This document shows, one piece after another, positions 23,101 through 33,502 of a stretch of DNA of 64,000 bases. Position numbers and translations under genes: made by a program. The notes beneath the pieces are model-generated. The model did not search any database. It was not told where the DNA came from and was given only the letters and a program-made list of their open reading frames with translations. The stretch covers positions 1,147,785,007-1,147,849,006 of the forward strand of contig CM062807.1 of NCBI GenBank assembly GCA_031772625.1. The letters are read 5' to 3'. Source of the stretch: Pinus tabuliformis (lineage: Eukaryota; Streptophyta; Pinopsida; Pinales; Pinaceae). Position 1 is the stretch's first letter. Each line of letters begins with the position of its first letter.

Positions 23101-23464
23101 TAGTGGTGTCTAGGGTGCACAAAGGTGCTGAGTACACCTCATCCTCTTCTCCTTCCTCCAACCAAAGTGGTAAGTCATGCTCTAAGGAGGGTTGGGCAGG
23201 AGGGTATAGGACTAGCTGCTTGGACATAGGACCATTTTTGATGGTCATGTTTCCTGCACGACAGCTTATGTAAGCATCTGCAGTGGCTAACCAAGGCCTT
23301 CCCAAAATGAGAGGGTATCCAGTAAGCTTTGCCTTTGGTTGCAGAACCAAGAAATCTGCAGGGTATTCCCAAGAGTCAACAGAGACCAAGACATCCTCCA
23401 CAATCCCTTCGGGAGTCACGGTGGAGCGATCTGCTAGTTGCAGGACTGTCGAGGTCTTCCTCAA
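20167..23464 (-). pseudogene. Gypsy 1 pol: protease, reverse transcriptase, RNase H, integrase, broken
   Basis: In minus-strand order: a retropepsin-like segment (VLQLADRSTVTPEGIVEDVLVS, then YPLILGRPWLATADA, 23072-23464); RT (QPQRRMNPALKDIVKEELQ, WVSPLVLVPKKNGK, FLDGFSGYNQI, LPFGLCNAPATFQR, VEIYMDDF, 21639-23075); RNase H (LPFHIHTDASNKAIGAALGQ, TEKEFLAMVHALNKFRHYI); integrase (zinc-binding QCDQCRRMGKP, core PFEKWGMDFVGPINPP, VTDQGSQFT, STPYHPQANGQVE, 20455-21201) and a C-terminal chromatin- or DNA-binding tail (LRTRWLGPYAVEKCHDNGFV). It is closely similar in layout to Gypsy element 2 but of another family. A few breaks. Confidence 0.92.
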
Positions 23465-23470
23465 GGAACC

Positions 23471-25477
23471 CTAAAGATTGAGTTTGAGCATGGTATCCCT
23501 GGTCATCACATTAATGGCAGCCCCCAGATCAATCAAGGTGTGAGGTATGATGGTGCCATTGATGTGGACATCTACTACAGGACTCCCAGGATCTAGATAC
23601 TTTGGGCAGATGACTTGTCCCAACATAAGGTCAGACAGTTGTCCTAAGACATTGATGGTTGAAGCATCTCTCTTTCGCCTGCCTGGGTGTCCGAAACACT
23701 TTTCCTTAACCAGTTTGTTGTATATCGGTACATCTTTGATGGCTTGGAGAAGTGGAATTTTCACACACAACTGTTTGAGTTCTCCCAGAAGCTCATCCTC
23801 CTCTGGGTTGGGTTGTGTGGTGGCTGTTAGTCTCTCAAGAAAGGGCGGAATAGCCTTTGGTTCACTTTCTTGTTTGTCTTCCTCGTCCTCTGGGGGAGGA
23901 GGTTGGCGATCCAGAAGAGTCTTTCCAGATCGCAGATTGATCTCCTGGATCTCCACAACATAGGTAGGGCATGATGTTTCCCCAGTGTATACCTGCTGGG
24001 CCTGTCTGTTGTTGGGGTTCGGGTTCGGTTGAGCAGGCATTTGAGGTTGCCTTGGAGGAGCAGGAGGTAATGGTTGAGGTTGAACTGGTGGTGGAGGCAA
24101 AATGGCGGGAGGAGTGTTGTACTGGGGCCTCCACCCCGATTGAGGTGCATTCCACTGAGGTTGTGGCTGGGCATGTGAGTGATACGAATGAGTAGTGGGT
24201 TGAGTATGATACTGAGGTGGGTAAGACCATGGAGGAGGCACAGACCAGGAAGGATGAGCAGGGGGACCCCAGGAAGGCATAGGAGTAGATTGGTTGGGGC
24301 TGTAATAAGCTTGGGGTGCCCCTTCCATCTCCTGCTGGTAAGGTCTAGGTCCTTGTGGCCTCCTTTGGTTGAGGAAATAGAGAGGTTCCGTGGGGGCTTC
24401 TGTCCCTTGATACATGGCTTTAAGCCCAGGTAAGGTTGGACATTGATTTGTGGGATGGTCCTCCTCACAAACAAAACATACTTCAACCAAATGTAATGGG
24501 CATTCGTTCTTAGGGTGTCTCCTTGTACACCTAGGGCAGAAGATAGCCAAGGCCCTCTCATCTTCTTCCTTCTTCTGCTAGATCCTGAATGTATCAAGTT
24601 GCATGGCAATGGTCTGTCTCACCTCACTTTTGAGATCCTCTAATTGATTTGCAAACTCATGTTTGGAGAAAGGAATACCAGCTGAGAGGAGGTTTCCTCT
24701 ACCTCGTTTCCGGGCTGCCCTAGAGTGGTTTCTAAACACAGTCTTTATGTCCTCATAAGGTAGTTGGTAAATATCTCCTCCAGCTAACATGTGAAGGGTA
24801 TCTAAGAGGTCTTCATAGACTCCTCGGAGCAGGACCAACTTGAGGGATTCAGGGTCAAGTGTGCACCTGGCCCGTTTATAGCTAAGTTGGAACCTTTCCT
24901 CATAATCCTCTAAGGACTCATCATTTCCCATGGTCATCCGGAAGATTTCTCCCTTGGTTTCCTTGGACCTACAGTAGTCCCGGTACTTGTTATTGAAAGC
25001 TTGCTGCATCTGAGCCCAAGTGGTGATACTGTTCCCAGGTAAGCCCATGAACCAGCGTAATGCTGCATCCTTAAGGGTTGAGGGGAAGAGTTTCAGATTC
25101 TGCTCATCTTCAGTATAGTCATAGGTTCGACAAAGGATAGCAAACTCAAACAGGAAGGTATCAGGATCTTCAGTAGTCAGCCCATGGAAGTGAGGTAAAG
25201 CGGAGGGGCTAATATTCTTCATTTTCATGTCCCCATTGGTCTCTCGGATGGGGAAGGCACCTTCTATTCTCTCATCTTCTCCTCTATTGTCAGCCATAGC
25301 TTCAGGTGGAATGGTCTCTAACTCTTCTTCTGCTATAGGATCTTCGTATATCTCAGGAGGTTCGCCTATAGGTTCTTCAGGATCACTGTCACCAAATAAG
25401 AGAGAAGGGTGGCTCAGTGATGTGGTGGGGGTGTTGGGTAAGAATTTGCCTATTTTGTCACGGTTCCTACGAGGCAT
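23471..25477 (-). pseudogene. Gypsy 1 gag and gag-protease region, broken
   Basis: The frame opens with MPRRNRDKIGKFLPN at 25477, has an acidic leader, and then the capsid-type retrotrans_gag domain (ISPSALPHFHGLTTEDPDTF, LKLFPSTLKDAALRWFMGLP, ESLEDYEERFQLSYKRA). The second part (23471-24550) has two knuckles, CPRCTRRHPKNEC and CFVCEEDHPTNQC, both CX2CX3HX4C rather than the usual CX2CX4HX4C. A Pro/Gln-rich stretch follows, and then the protease start with LIDLGAAINVM. Particle formation and RNA packaging are the family roles. Confidence 0.9.
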
Positions 25478-25818
25478 GAAATGGAAAGACTTTTGATTGA
25501 TTTTGTTTTTTTTTTTTTTTTTTTAGGTACCTGCAAAAACTGAAACAAATTGATCTACAACTAACTATCTTGTTGAAATGAAAATGCAGAATTGAAATGA
25601 AAGCAGGAAAGAACTAATCTACTTTGCTCAAATGAAATTGCAGGAATGGAAATGCTAATCTATGCTTGCAAAAATGAAATTGCGGAATTGAAATGTTAAT
25701 CTATGAAAGCAGGAAATGTCTATGCTACTTTTGCAGAATGGAAATGAAATAAACTACTTGGCAGAAGGCGAGAGTAGGAAAATAGAAGAAAAGCAACAAT
25801 TACTAATACTCTGACGCT
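25478..25818. other. Gypsy 1 leader between primer site and gag
   Basis: A 340-bp non-coding leader with diffuse direct repeats of GAAATGAAAATGCAGAA-type sequence and a T run at 25508-25524. No ORF or domain. In the family this region holds packaging signals; none can be recognised by eye. Confidence 0.6.
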
Positions 25819-25836
25819 TCCCCGGCAACGGTGCCA
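25819..25836 (-). promoter_or_regulatory. Gypsy 1 primer binding site, tRNA-Asp
   Basis: Minus-strand TGGCACCGTTGCCGGGGA, six bases inside the LTR, matches the 3' end of plant tRNA-Asp with one mismatch. It corresponds to the perfect site in Gypsy element 2. Confidence 0.9.
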
Positions 25837-25842
25837 AAAAGA

Positions 25843-27929
25843 TGGTGGGCTCCAGTATTGTAGCAATAATGCTACAACTCCTGGAGCTTCCTTCTCTAAT
25901 TTTATCAACCCGGTAGTTCGTAACAAACTTGGAAGCGACAGTGCTGTATGCACAAGTACTAGCTCTTGTCGCAGCTGTCACTTGGTCAGCTGGCACAAAT
26001 CCGCTAGGGCTCAAGCCAACTTCTATATGTTCTCAGAAGAAGCTTTTTAAGTGATGAACGAAAGCTATCTCAAAGGAAATTAACCTACTTTGCAAGAATG
26101 AACTGAAAGCCAACAAAACATGGAAACCCTGGTAAACCCTAATTCTACCAGCTTCATCCTTATGATGCAATGGTGGGAATGCAACTTCTAAAAGTGATTC
26201 CATTACTTCTATTGAGATGAGATGCATGTTTATAAACTACTTTCATCTGAAGAGAACGTGTTTTTGTATTTTTGCTCAAGTTGTTGGAGTTATTATGACT
26301 GTGCTTCTTACTGGGTCTTGACTGTGCAGGGGTAGATCAAGGGGAGGAAGGCTTGGAAAAGGTCAGAAGGACTCTGAGAGGATCCAAGGGATCCCTAACA
26401 TCATGCCACAGAAGTTCACAAAGTTCATATGCCTGGCAACCGTGTTTGCAAGCTTCTACAGGATGTCTGCAGGGGGTTCTACAGGAAGTTCAGGATTTCT
26501 ACAGGAAGTCCCGTAATTTCTACAGGATGTTCTGCAATCGGAGTTTTGGGTGATGGATGAGTGAATGAGCTGTATGGGTGGATAGAGAGGTAGGAGGGGA
26601 GCTTGTGATGGCTTATGGATAGAGAGATGAGATGGAGAGGGGGTTTGTAAAGCTGGTTGGTCTAGAGGAGGGTAGAGGCAATGGAAGGCCGAAAAGATAA
26701 AACAACGTGGATGATAGAAGAGTTGGGAGGCAAATGATCTAACTGGGAGATAAGTAGATGGCCTAGGCACGGCTTAGAAGGATAAGGAAACGACGGAGTG
26801 GTGCTGCACAGTGTAAATGAAACGAATCACCCCTGTCTTGCGTATAACCGAAATGTCATCAACCTACTCTAACTATTTTATTAGAAACCATAGAACAACA
26901 ATGTCGTTTTTAAGGGAAAATCGTGCATGGTGCTGAAACAAAGAGTTATTGCTCAAGATCTAAATGCATGGACACTTCTACAAATGGAAATATTACGTTA
27001 AAGCTTGCATGAACATGTAAAACTGTGCTTTTGGTAGTTGGCACGGTCTGCACTCCCAGTCCCCAAACAAAGGTGAAAGTGAGTGTGCATTCAACCCTTT
27101 TTGGAACTCAGATTAACTTCAATCTCCCTACTCTAATCTAAACTACTGAAGCAACTTTGTTCATAACACTAACCTATGTAACCACACCAAGAAATTCGAA
27201 TCAGCAAACGGTGTTTCCAAGTGCATGTAAAGGAAGAGAAATAGAATGTTGAAAGAAAGATAGGTAACAATACAAAGGAAGGAAGCCTTAGGCTCTTAGG
27301 TTGGGCCCAACCCTGAGAGCTTAAGCTCCTTTAAGAACTCAGAGCTGCCTCAAATCTGCCTGCTTATTCATTAAAAGATAATAGTCAAAAGTTTGATAAC
27401 ATGCCAAAAATTGCTTACAAAGAGCAAAACAGGGCTATAGCTCGTAATTCAGAATCTGCAACAAAGTTTCAAAAGTCTTTTTTCGAAGGCTACAGCCTGA
27501 ACATTTATACATTATGAGGGCCAAGCTGGCCTCCTAAATTAATGGGGCTTGGCTGACCAACTAAAAGTAAACTGTTGTTCCCTTAGAATCCGTTGGCTGC
27601 CTTCTAGCTCGGTGGTGATAGCTGTTGGAGCTCGGAGTTGTGGGTGGAGATCACGAGGAAGGCCATTCAATGCCGTGGACAACCTTCCTACAAAACCTCA
27701 ATGCCACCTTGGCTGTCTCCTAGCCTTCATCTACGTGGTTTTGCTCCATTTAATGTCAAAAAACCTGAAATAAACATGTATTATCCACCTAGGAATAGTG
27801 ACTGCCCTTCATTCGTACAAATAACATAAATATACTAAAAAATGATGCATAAGTCATGAAAAATGAAGGGTTGAGCAAGGGTAGTGAGGCCAAATGAGCC
27901 CAAAATGTTACCAAATTTGGGGCTCATCA
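25843..27929 (-). repeat. Gypsy 1 LTR (5' LTR of the minus-strand element)
   Basis: 2087 bp, the same length as its partner at 13247-15333 and about 97-98% identical by hand count. It would hold the promoter of the element. The TTCTACAGGAW array is at 26454-26528. Confidence 0.97.
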
Positions 27930-29373
27930 GGGGACGACACCCAAATCAGAATCGAGGCTGATGCCTGGGAAGGTAGTGGCAACGCCCACATATTACCATA
28001 TGAAATGAGGCAGGAACTCAGAGATGTTGGATACTCACACTTAGCCCACATCAAGGAGGAGGGGCGGGCTGAGAATTCATATATACAATGGCAGACCTTT
28101 GAAAACTTGGGCATAAGTGACAGATGGAGCAGGGAGTGGTTAAGGTTCGTGGGGGCTCTGGAAGAGGCGAACATCAAGATTACAACAAAAGAAGATTTGC
28201 TAATTTGGGCTAAGGCCCCCAATGGCAACTACTCCCCCAAGACTGGGTTCGAGGCCATCATGGAAGCTCGAGAAAATGGCCCTCTGCACTGGTGGTGGTG
28301 CTCCATTTGGAAGCTGAAAGCCCCTCACAAAGCGCAACTTCTCCTTTGGTCTATACTATCAAACAAAATCCCAACAAATCAAAACCTGACAAATCGAAAT
28401 TTACATGGGCCTTCACGATGCAGCCTCTGCAAAATGGCGATCAAGGACACCGACCACCTTTTTCTCCACTGCTCTGTCTCAGCGGACATCTGGAGAATAA
28501 CCACCACAACACTCATTGTTCCTCTTCATTGGACTGGCCCAAATGTAAAGGAGGCCTGGCAAAGCTGGTGGTCTAATACAACCAGCCATAAGCTAAAAAA
28601 CCTGCCTCCCATTATCTGTTGGGGCATCTGGATTGTCTAGAACCATAGAATCTTCCAGGACAAAGACATATTGGGAGCGGCTATCTGCAACCACATCCTG
28701 GCCACATACAACTCTATCCCTGAAGATCAAGCACAACGCCCCCCTCGGATAATAATCCCAGAAGTAATAGACAGAGGCCAGCCTTGGGCATACTTCGATG
28801 GCTCGGCCCAACCGGAGGGAGGAGTTGTCCTACACCTAAACGAGTCTGTGAGCTTCAAAATAAAAGTGGGACTAGGGAGAGGCACAAACAATTTCACAGA
28901 ACTAAAAAGTCTCAGACACCTACTCTTCTTTGCCAAGGAAAAACACTGCCACAACATACAAATATTTGGAGACTCTCAGCTCATCATAAATTGGATAAAT
29001 GGGACTTATAACTGTCACTTGCACACACTCAGAGACTTGGTGGAAGAAGCCATTGATTTGAAATCACAGTTTGAGTCTTTTGTCTGCTCTCATATCTACA
29101 GGGAAAGGAATGAAGTCGTTGATCTTCTTTCCAAAGAGGCCGCGCAGCTGACCAGAGGACAGTGGATAATCCAAGAGTACAAGGATGGAGACTTTTTCCA
29201 GATCTACCACAGGCCTTTTCTACAGGGAAAGGAATGAAGTCGTTGATCTTCTTTCCAAAGAGGTCGCGCAACTGACCAGAGGACAGTGGATAATCCAGGA
29301 GTACAGGGATGGAGACTTTTTCCAGATCTACCACAGGCCTTTCATCGACGAGGTGGTTCACCTACAAGACTGA
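27930..29373 (+). pseudogene. LINE-1 ORF2 C-terminus: zf-RVT and RNase H
   Basis: Coding resumes as DDTQIRIEADAWEGSG directly from LAWRVGD at 13246. The zf-RVT domain follows (WWWCSIWKLKAPHKAQLLLW, CSLCKMAIKDTDHLFLHC, about 28290-28490). A TAG splits it from RNase H (about 28776-29160). That domain keeps all its acidic catalytic positions: AYFDGSAQPEGG, NFTELKSL, IFGDSQLIINW and RERNEVVDLLSKEA. A 124-bp tandem duplication (29096-29343) shifts the frame near the end, so two alternative C-termini exist, 29237 and 29373. Confidence 0.92.
29096..29343 (+). repeat. Two-copy tandem duplication, unit 124 bp, in LINE-1 RNase H end
   Basis: CTACAGGGAAAGGAATGAAG at 29096 repeats at 29220. The copies differ at about four positions. 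The unit is not a multiple of three, so it changes the frame. Confidence 0.95.
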
Positions 29374-29633
29374 TCAATATGATCATCCTAGTTTTTGTTT
29401 CTGTTTTTATTTTTGCTCTACAGTTTTTAACATTGCAAATACAATTATGGTTATTTTGACCCTTCAAGTTTAATGAAGGAATATGTAAATATAATGCTCA
29501 TAACATTTGAACTGAACATATGAACTAACTCAACCCCTGATAGTAGTGAAAGCATTGTTCTAATGCTGGCATACAACTTGTAATTTTCTTAAAATCTTAA
29601 TGAAAATTACGCATTTTTCCTTGAAAAAAAATT
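29374..29633 (+). other. LINE-1 3' UTR and A tail
   Basis: This is 260 bp of AT-rich sequence after the last ORF2 stop. It ends in a run of eight A (29624-29631), followed by ATTGTTCTAT, which repeats sequence just upstream of the LINE 5' end. Confidence 0.75.
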
Positions 29634-29640
29634 GTTCTAT

Positions 29641-30217
29641 AGCCAAATATAAGATTTTGTAGCCAATTGCTAATTTTGTAGCCAAGTCGCAGATCTATGA
29701 GTACGTGCATGACATGGCAAGATCGTGAGTTGGAAGACGTGGCAAATGATAGCCTTAAGTTTTTCCACCTATTAGATTCAAACTAGCCCTTTTTAGATTA
29801 GCACAAGAGTGAAGTCAAAGGCACAATCAAAGTGATAGTAGAGTTTGGTAGAGTATGCAGACCAATACATAATTGTTTGTGTAGATTGTGGATCAGGCCT
29901 TCGAAGATCAAGGGTGAATGCATGAAAATGGGTTACACTTTTGGGCCAAATGTGACAATAAAATTTTAAAATTTCACTCTCTTATCTAATTAAAGTCCTT
30001 AAAATTCATATAAACATTGTGAATTTTGATTCAGAGTAAAAAATTAATTTTTGGAGAATTATGTTGTTGTCCGAATGATATTTTTTGCAAAAAAAATTAG
30101 TGTCGTATAATCTACCAATTTTCCATTAAATGAAATGCCTGTTCTTGCAAATTTGTGCACATCTTAAGAGGTATATGTGTGTTCATGTACCATAACTTAG
30201 TCTAAAATGTGTAATTT

Positions 30218-30219
<2 letters not shown>
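29641..30219. other. AT-rich intergenic sequence
   Basis: Right flank of LINE-1. It begins with three TTTTGTAGCCAA-type direct repeats (about 29640-29690). No coding block seen. Confidence 0.6.

Positions 30220-30287
<68 letters not shown>
30220..30287. repeat. (AT)n microsatellite, about 34 units
   Basis: Uninterrupted AT dinucleotide run of about 68 bp. The open frame across it is an artefact of the repeat. Confidence 0.98.
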
Positions 30288-30289
<2 letters not shown>

Positions 30290-30818
30290 TATGAGCATGA
30301 TCTACACAAAGAGAACTAAGTTAGGCATATTAAAAAATATATATTTTTATGCAAAATTATATTTTTTAATATTTTCGAAGTTGGCGAAGTAATATTTGCA
30401 TTTTGTAAAGTTATGTTCACTTAAGATTTTTCTTAACTATTTAAATAAATTCAAAAACCAAGAGTACACTTTTGAAGAGGACTTATAAACGAAGATAATG
30501 ATTTATTTTTTTAAATTTCGTTTTGTATATTTTATGTTATTGATTTTTTATTCATCCCCTTTGAAACTGTCTAAAAAAAATCAAGCATTATCTTAAAAGA
30601 AATTAGATGAAAAATATCATATGAATTCGAAAATGTCAAATTCATATGCCATTGGATAGATGATTCCTTTATGAATCCAACATGATCAATTCCACCACCT
30701 AAAGACAAATTTTGCCTCAAGTCCACAGGGTACAAAATGGTGTTGCAGAGAAATTTGTAGAAGGGGAGCTAAAACTTTAATTTTTAGGCCTTTAGCACTC
30801 GCACAAATGCTCAAAACG

Positions 30819-31176
30819 CTTGATCGAGCGCTTGAGATAAAATTTCAAATAGCTTGATCGAGGGTCTAAGAAACCCTTGATTGAGCCCTTAACGTGGTTA
30901 AATAGAGGTTCGATCCAGCCTATACCTTGATCTAGCTTTAAGGCTCGATCGAGCCACTTTTTTTTTTTTAATTTCGTGCCTTGGTTGTATTGGTGGGAAA
31001 TTTCAAAAACATGACTCGATCGAAGCCATCGACTCAACCAAGCCACGATCTTGATCGAGCTCCTAGATAACCTTGGGTTACATAGGAGCTCGATCGATCT
31101 ATCTTTAAGCTCACAAATAGCTCAATCGAGGGCTCAAAGATTGCTTGATCAAGCACTTAAAATGGCTCAATCAAGT
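30819..31176. repeat. Cluster of GCTCGATCGAGC-like palindromes
   Basis: About twelve variants of the 12-bp palindrome GCTCGATCGAGC lie within 360 bp at irregular spacing. They include positions 30819, 30852, 30943 (perfect), about 31013, 31050, 31088, 31120, 31143 (GCTTGATCAAGC, itself a palindrome) and 31165. Most changes are C-to-T or G-to-A, as expected from decay of methylated CpG. Confidence 0.8.
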
Positions 31177-32285
31177 TGTTGTTTTTCACTCAAAACACGT
31201 ATTTGCTTGCCAAAAAGTGTAACTCAACATCATGCATAGACCATCAAGCTAAATCATATATCAATATCTTGTATGAGAAATTTGTGCATCGAGAGAAGAA
31301 TTTCTCATATGTGCATTGCAACCCTTACTCCTATCATCTTAAACTCTTAAAGCTTATATTTTGACAAAATTGTTCTAGAGTTTCACACCAAATGATTTAC
31401 TCAAACTGTATAAATACCTATATATTAGGACAATGAGAGACACTTAATATTTTCTTTGATATTAGCATACAAAAGTGTTGTTGTTACTTTAGTCTTACCC
31501 ATGTGTTTATATTGTATGAGTGATTCCATAGTTTTGAGTGTTTTGAGAGTTAAAAAATTATAGGGACTTCTTCAACAAAGCATGACTGACCCAAGAAGGC
31601 CCACTATGCAAGGGAAGCATTGCTCTTTTTTTGTTAATTGTTTTTATAATTGAATTGGTGTAGTTTCAATTCTTTTCACTTTTTAAATGCATATAGTTTC
31701 AATGCTTTTTAATTATTGTTTGTGTGCAATGTGTTAACATAACAAAGGTTATTCATATGAACTGTACAATTCAATAAATAACTTTGTACTTCAATTACAA
31801 TTTTTATATAGATATATTATTAAATGAATAACTAAATAATTTTGTGAAATTTTCATGGCAAAACTTTATATACAAATAGTTTAAAAGTATTTAAAACTAG
31901 TTATTATTGATTTTAACAGTTAAATATTTATTTTCAATAGTCAATAATAAATAACTTACAAATAATTTTCAATAGACAAATTAAAAACCAAATCCTACAC
32001 ATATTTGTGCATTACATTTTACAAGTTAATAAAATTCTCGTTTAAAAAATTAACCAACAATTATTATGATCATATTATAACTCACATGTGATAAGTGTAA
32101 ATTTCCTAGAAAATAATATGAACATCACTGTGTGAGATAATAGCAAAGTGGACATTCCATTGAATGCACAAGTGACATGCTATCCTTTTTTGCAACAACA
32201 ATCTAGAAATAATTGCCATCATATGGACATTGTGTTTGAGAGTAGTGATGAGTGCTCCTCGATTAAGTTTGAGAATAGTAGTTGT
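31177..32285. other. AT-rich intergenic sequence
   Basis: Very AT-rich, with A/T homopolymers and no open frame above about 60 codons that resembles a domain. Nothing identified. Confidence 0.6.
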
Positions 32286-32315
32286 TAGTCCCTGCCTCCG
32301 GCATAGCAGGGACTA
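32286..32315. other. Perfect 10-bp hairpin with 10-nt loop
   Basis: TAGTCCCTGC (32286-32295) and GCAGGGACTA (32306-32315) are perfect inverted repeats around CTCCGGCATA. No T run follows that would suggest a terminator, and no gene is close by. Confidence 0.8.
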
Positions 32316-32470
32316 TAGTGTTTGATTGAGCGTTGAATCCATATTAAGTTGGGTTGACCAACTCATTTAACCAATCTTTTAAAAAACCATTTCACCAAAA
32401 AATCTTTTTATCCAAAGTTTCTGGTTTGAGGTCTTATTGTCGGGCTATGGATTTTGTTCCTCCAAAAAAT

Positions 32471-32632
32471 GTTTTATCCAAAGTTTGAGAATACCCATCC
32501 ACCTTTTTATCGAAAGTTATCAAAAGTTTGAAACTGCAAAGGTTTTATCCAAAGTTTGAAAAAACCCATCCACCCCTTTATCCAAAATTTCAAACTGCAT
32601 ATATCCTCCGTCTTGTATATTTCAAAGTTTGT
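32471..32632. repeat. Two-copy tandem duplication, unit 81 bp
   Basis: GTTTTATCCAAAGTTTGAGA at 32471 repeats at 32552, each followed by CCCATCCACC and a CAAACTGCA or GAAACTGCA block. Moderately diverged. Confidence 0.75.
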
Positions 32633-32722
32633 CACTGCATATAAATTTGACACTACATATATCCTTATCCTTAGTTTTACAATTGGCTGTGCATTGGAAT
32701 AAATTAAACAACATTTTTGCCT

Positions 32723-32858
32723 CGCCACCTATTGCTACCATGCAAGGTCGCCACCTATTGCTACCATGCAAGGTTGTTGTCGAGCCTGGGTTATGGTGTG
32801 GGCCGCCACCTATTGCTACCATGCAAGGTTGCTGTCGAGCCTGGGTTATGGTGTGGGC
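32723..32858. repeat. Tandem repeat, 55-bp unit, two full copies and one 26-bp part copy
   Basis: CGCCACCTATTGCTACCATG starts at 32723 (part copy), 32749 and 32804. The two full 55-bp copies differ at one position (GTTGTT against GTTGCT), so the expansion is very recent. Confidence 0.95.
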
Positions 32859-33502
32859 GTCATTCCATCTCCTATACTCACATGATATCCAAATATAATC
32901 ACATGATATCCAACTAGCTTGCTGCTTCAGGGACGAACTCATTGGTATGCAAAGAGAGAGCTCGTTGTTGAGCAGGTCATAAATGATGCCTTGCCTGTAC
33001 CTGAAGAAAGAAGAAAGATCTATGTCAGTGGACATCTCGGCCATGCGTTGATGTAAAAATTTAGATACTTGCATTGTTGATTAATTACATCTCTGCCATT
33101 AAACTTCCTTAAACTTAAGGAAGCTTAAAGGAATGAATTGAAGCAAAACTCAAGCAAGCTTCATTGATGGTGCTTCTGCAAAGGATTGAGAATAAACATG
33201 TACAACATTTGAATAGTGGGCTGCGACGCAAAACTGCTGGTTTGCCTGAGAGAAGCTCAGGCATGAAAAGCATGAGGGAAACACTGGTACCTGAATAAAG
33301 CGAACTAGTAGATGAATAAAGCGAACTAGTAGCGAATATTCATGTTCTCTGTTTGAGGGAAACAGAAAACCATAGCATGCATAGTAAGTTAGATTAACGA
33401 AAATAATTGCAAAAATACAGTTAATAGTTGATTAAAACGTTTCTCTCAAGCTTGTATAGTGTATAGTGTATGCTTACTCTTTTTTTCTTTTGAATATTGT
33501 AG

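Larger units (their letters stand above)
13247..27929 (-). mobile_element. Gypsy element 1: Athila/Tat-like LTR retrotransposon, 14.7 kb, broken
   Basis: Two 2087-bp LTRs (13247-15333 and 25843-27929) are flanked by GGGGA (13242-13246 and 27930-27934). All parts are on the minus strand in this order: LTR, tRNA-Asp primer site, gag, protease, RT/RNase H, integrase, a 1.9-kb non-coding spacer, an extra ORF region, polypurine tract, LTR. A sense ORF after pol, a tRNA-Asp primer site and large size are typical of the Athila/Tat group. The LTRs differ at about 2.4% by hand count, making this the youngest large insertion in the window. A handful of breaks lie in the coding regions; ends and order are whole. 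Confidence 0.95.
2557..29633 (+). mobile_element. LINE-1: plant L1-type LINE, near full length, carrying three nested insertions
   Basis: In order, this element has a GC-richer 5' leader, ORF1 (DUF4283-like domain and CCHC knuckle), ORF2 (APE-type endonuclease, reverse transcriptase, zf-RVT, RNase H), a 3' UTR and a short A tail (29624-29631). GTTCTAT precedes the element (to 2556) and follows its tail (29634-29640), with A/T-rich neighbours that also match, giving a likely target-site duplication. Three later elements interrupt it: 5344-6253, 7603-12125 and 13247-27929. Each interruption is flanked by duplicated LINE sequence (16, 5 and 5 bp), and coding resumes on the far side. Subtracting inserts and duplicated targets leaves about 6.9 kb. 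ORF1 and ORF2 both carry stops and frame changes, so the copy is dead. Confidence 0.9.

Noticed and set aside
30207-30392. 61-codon open frame with a run of Ile-Tyr
   Set aside because: Produced by the AT microsatellite.
32925-33060. A plus-strand stretch reading KIYVSGHLGHAL, like the class 3 lipase IYVTGHSLGGAL motif
   Set aside because: Only about eight residues fit, with the catalytic Ser position lost and no flanking lipase similarity; the opposite strand looks equally coding-like. Too weak to annotate.
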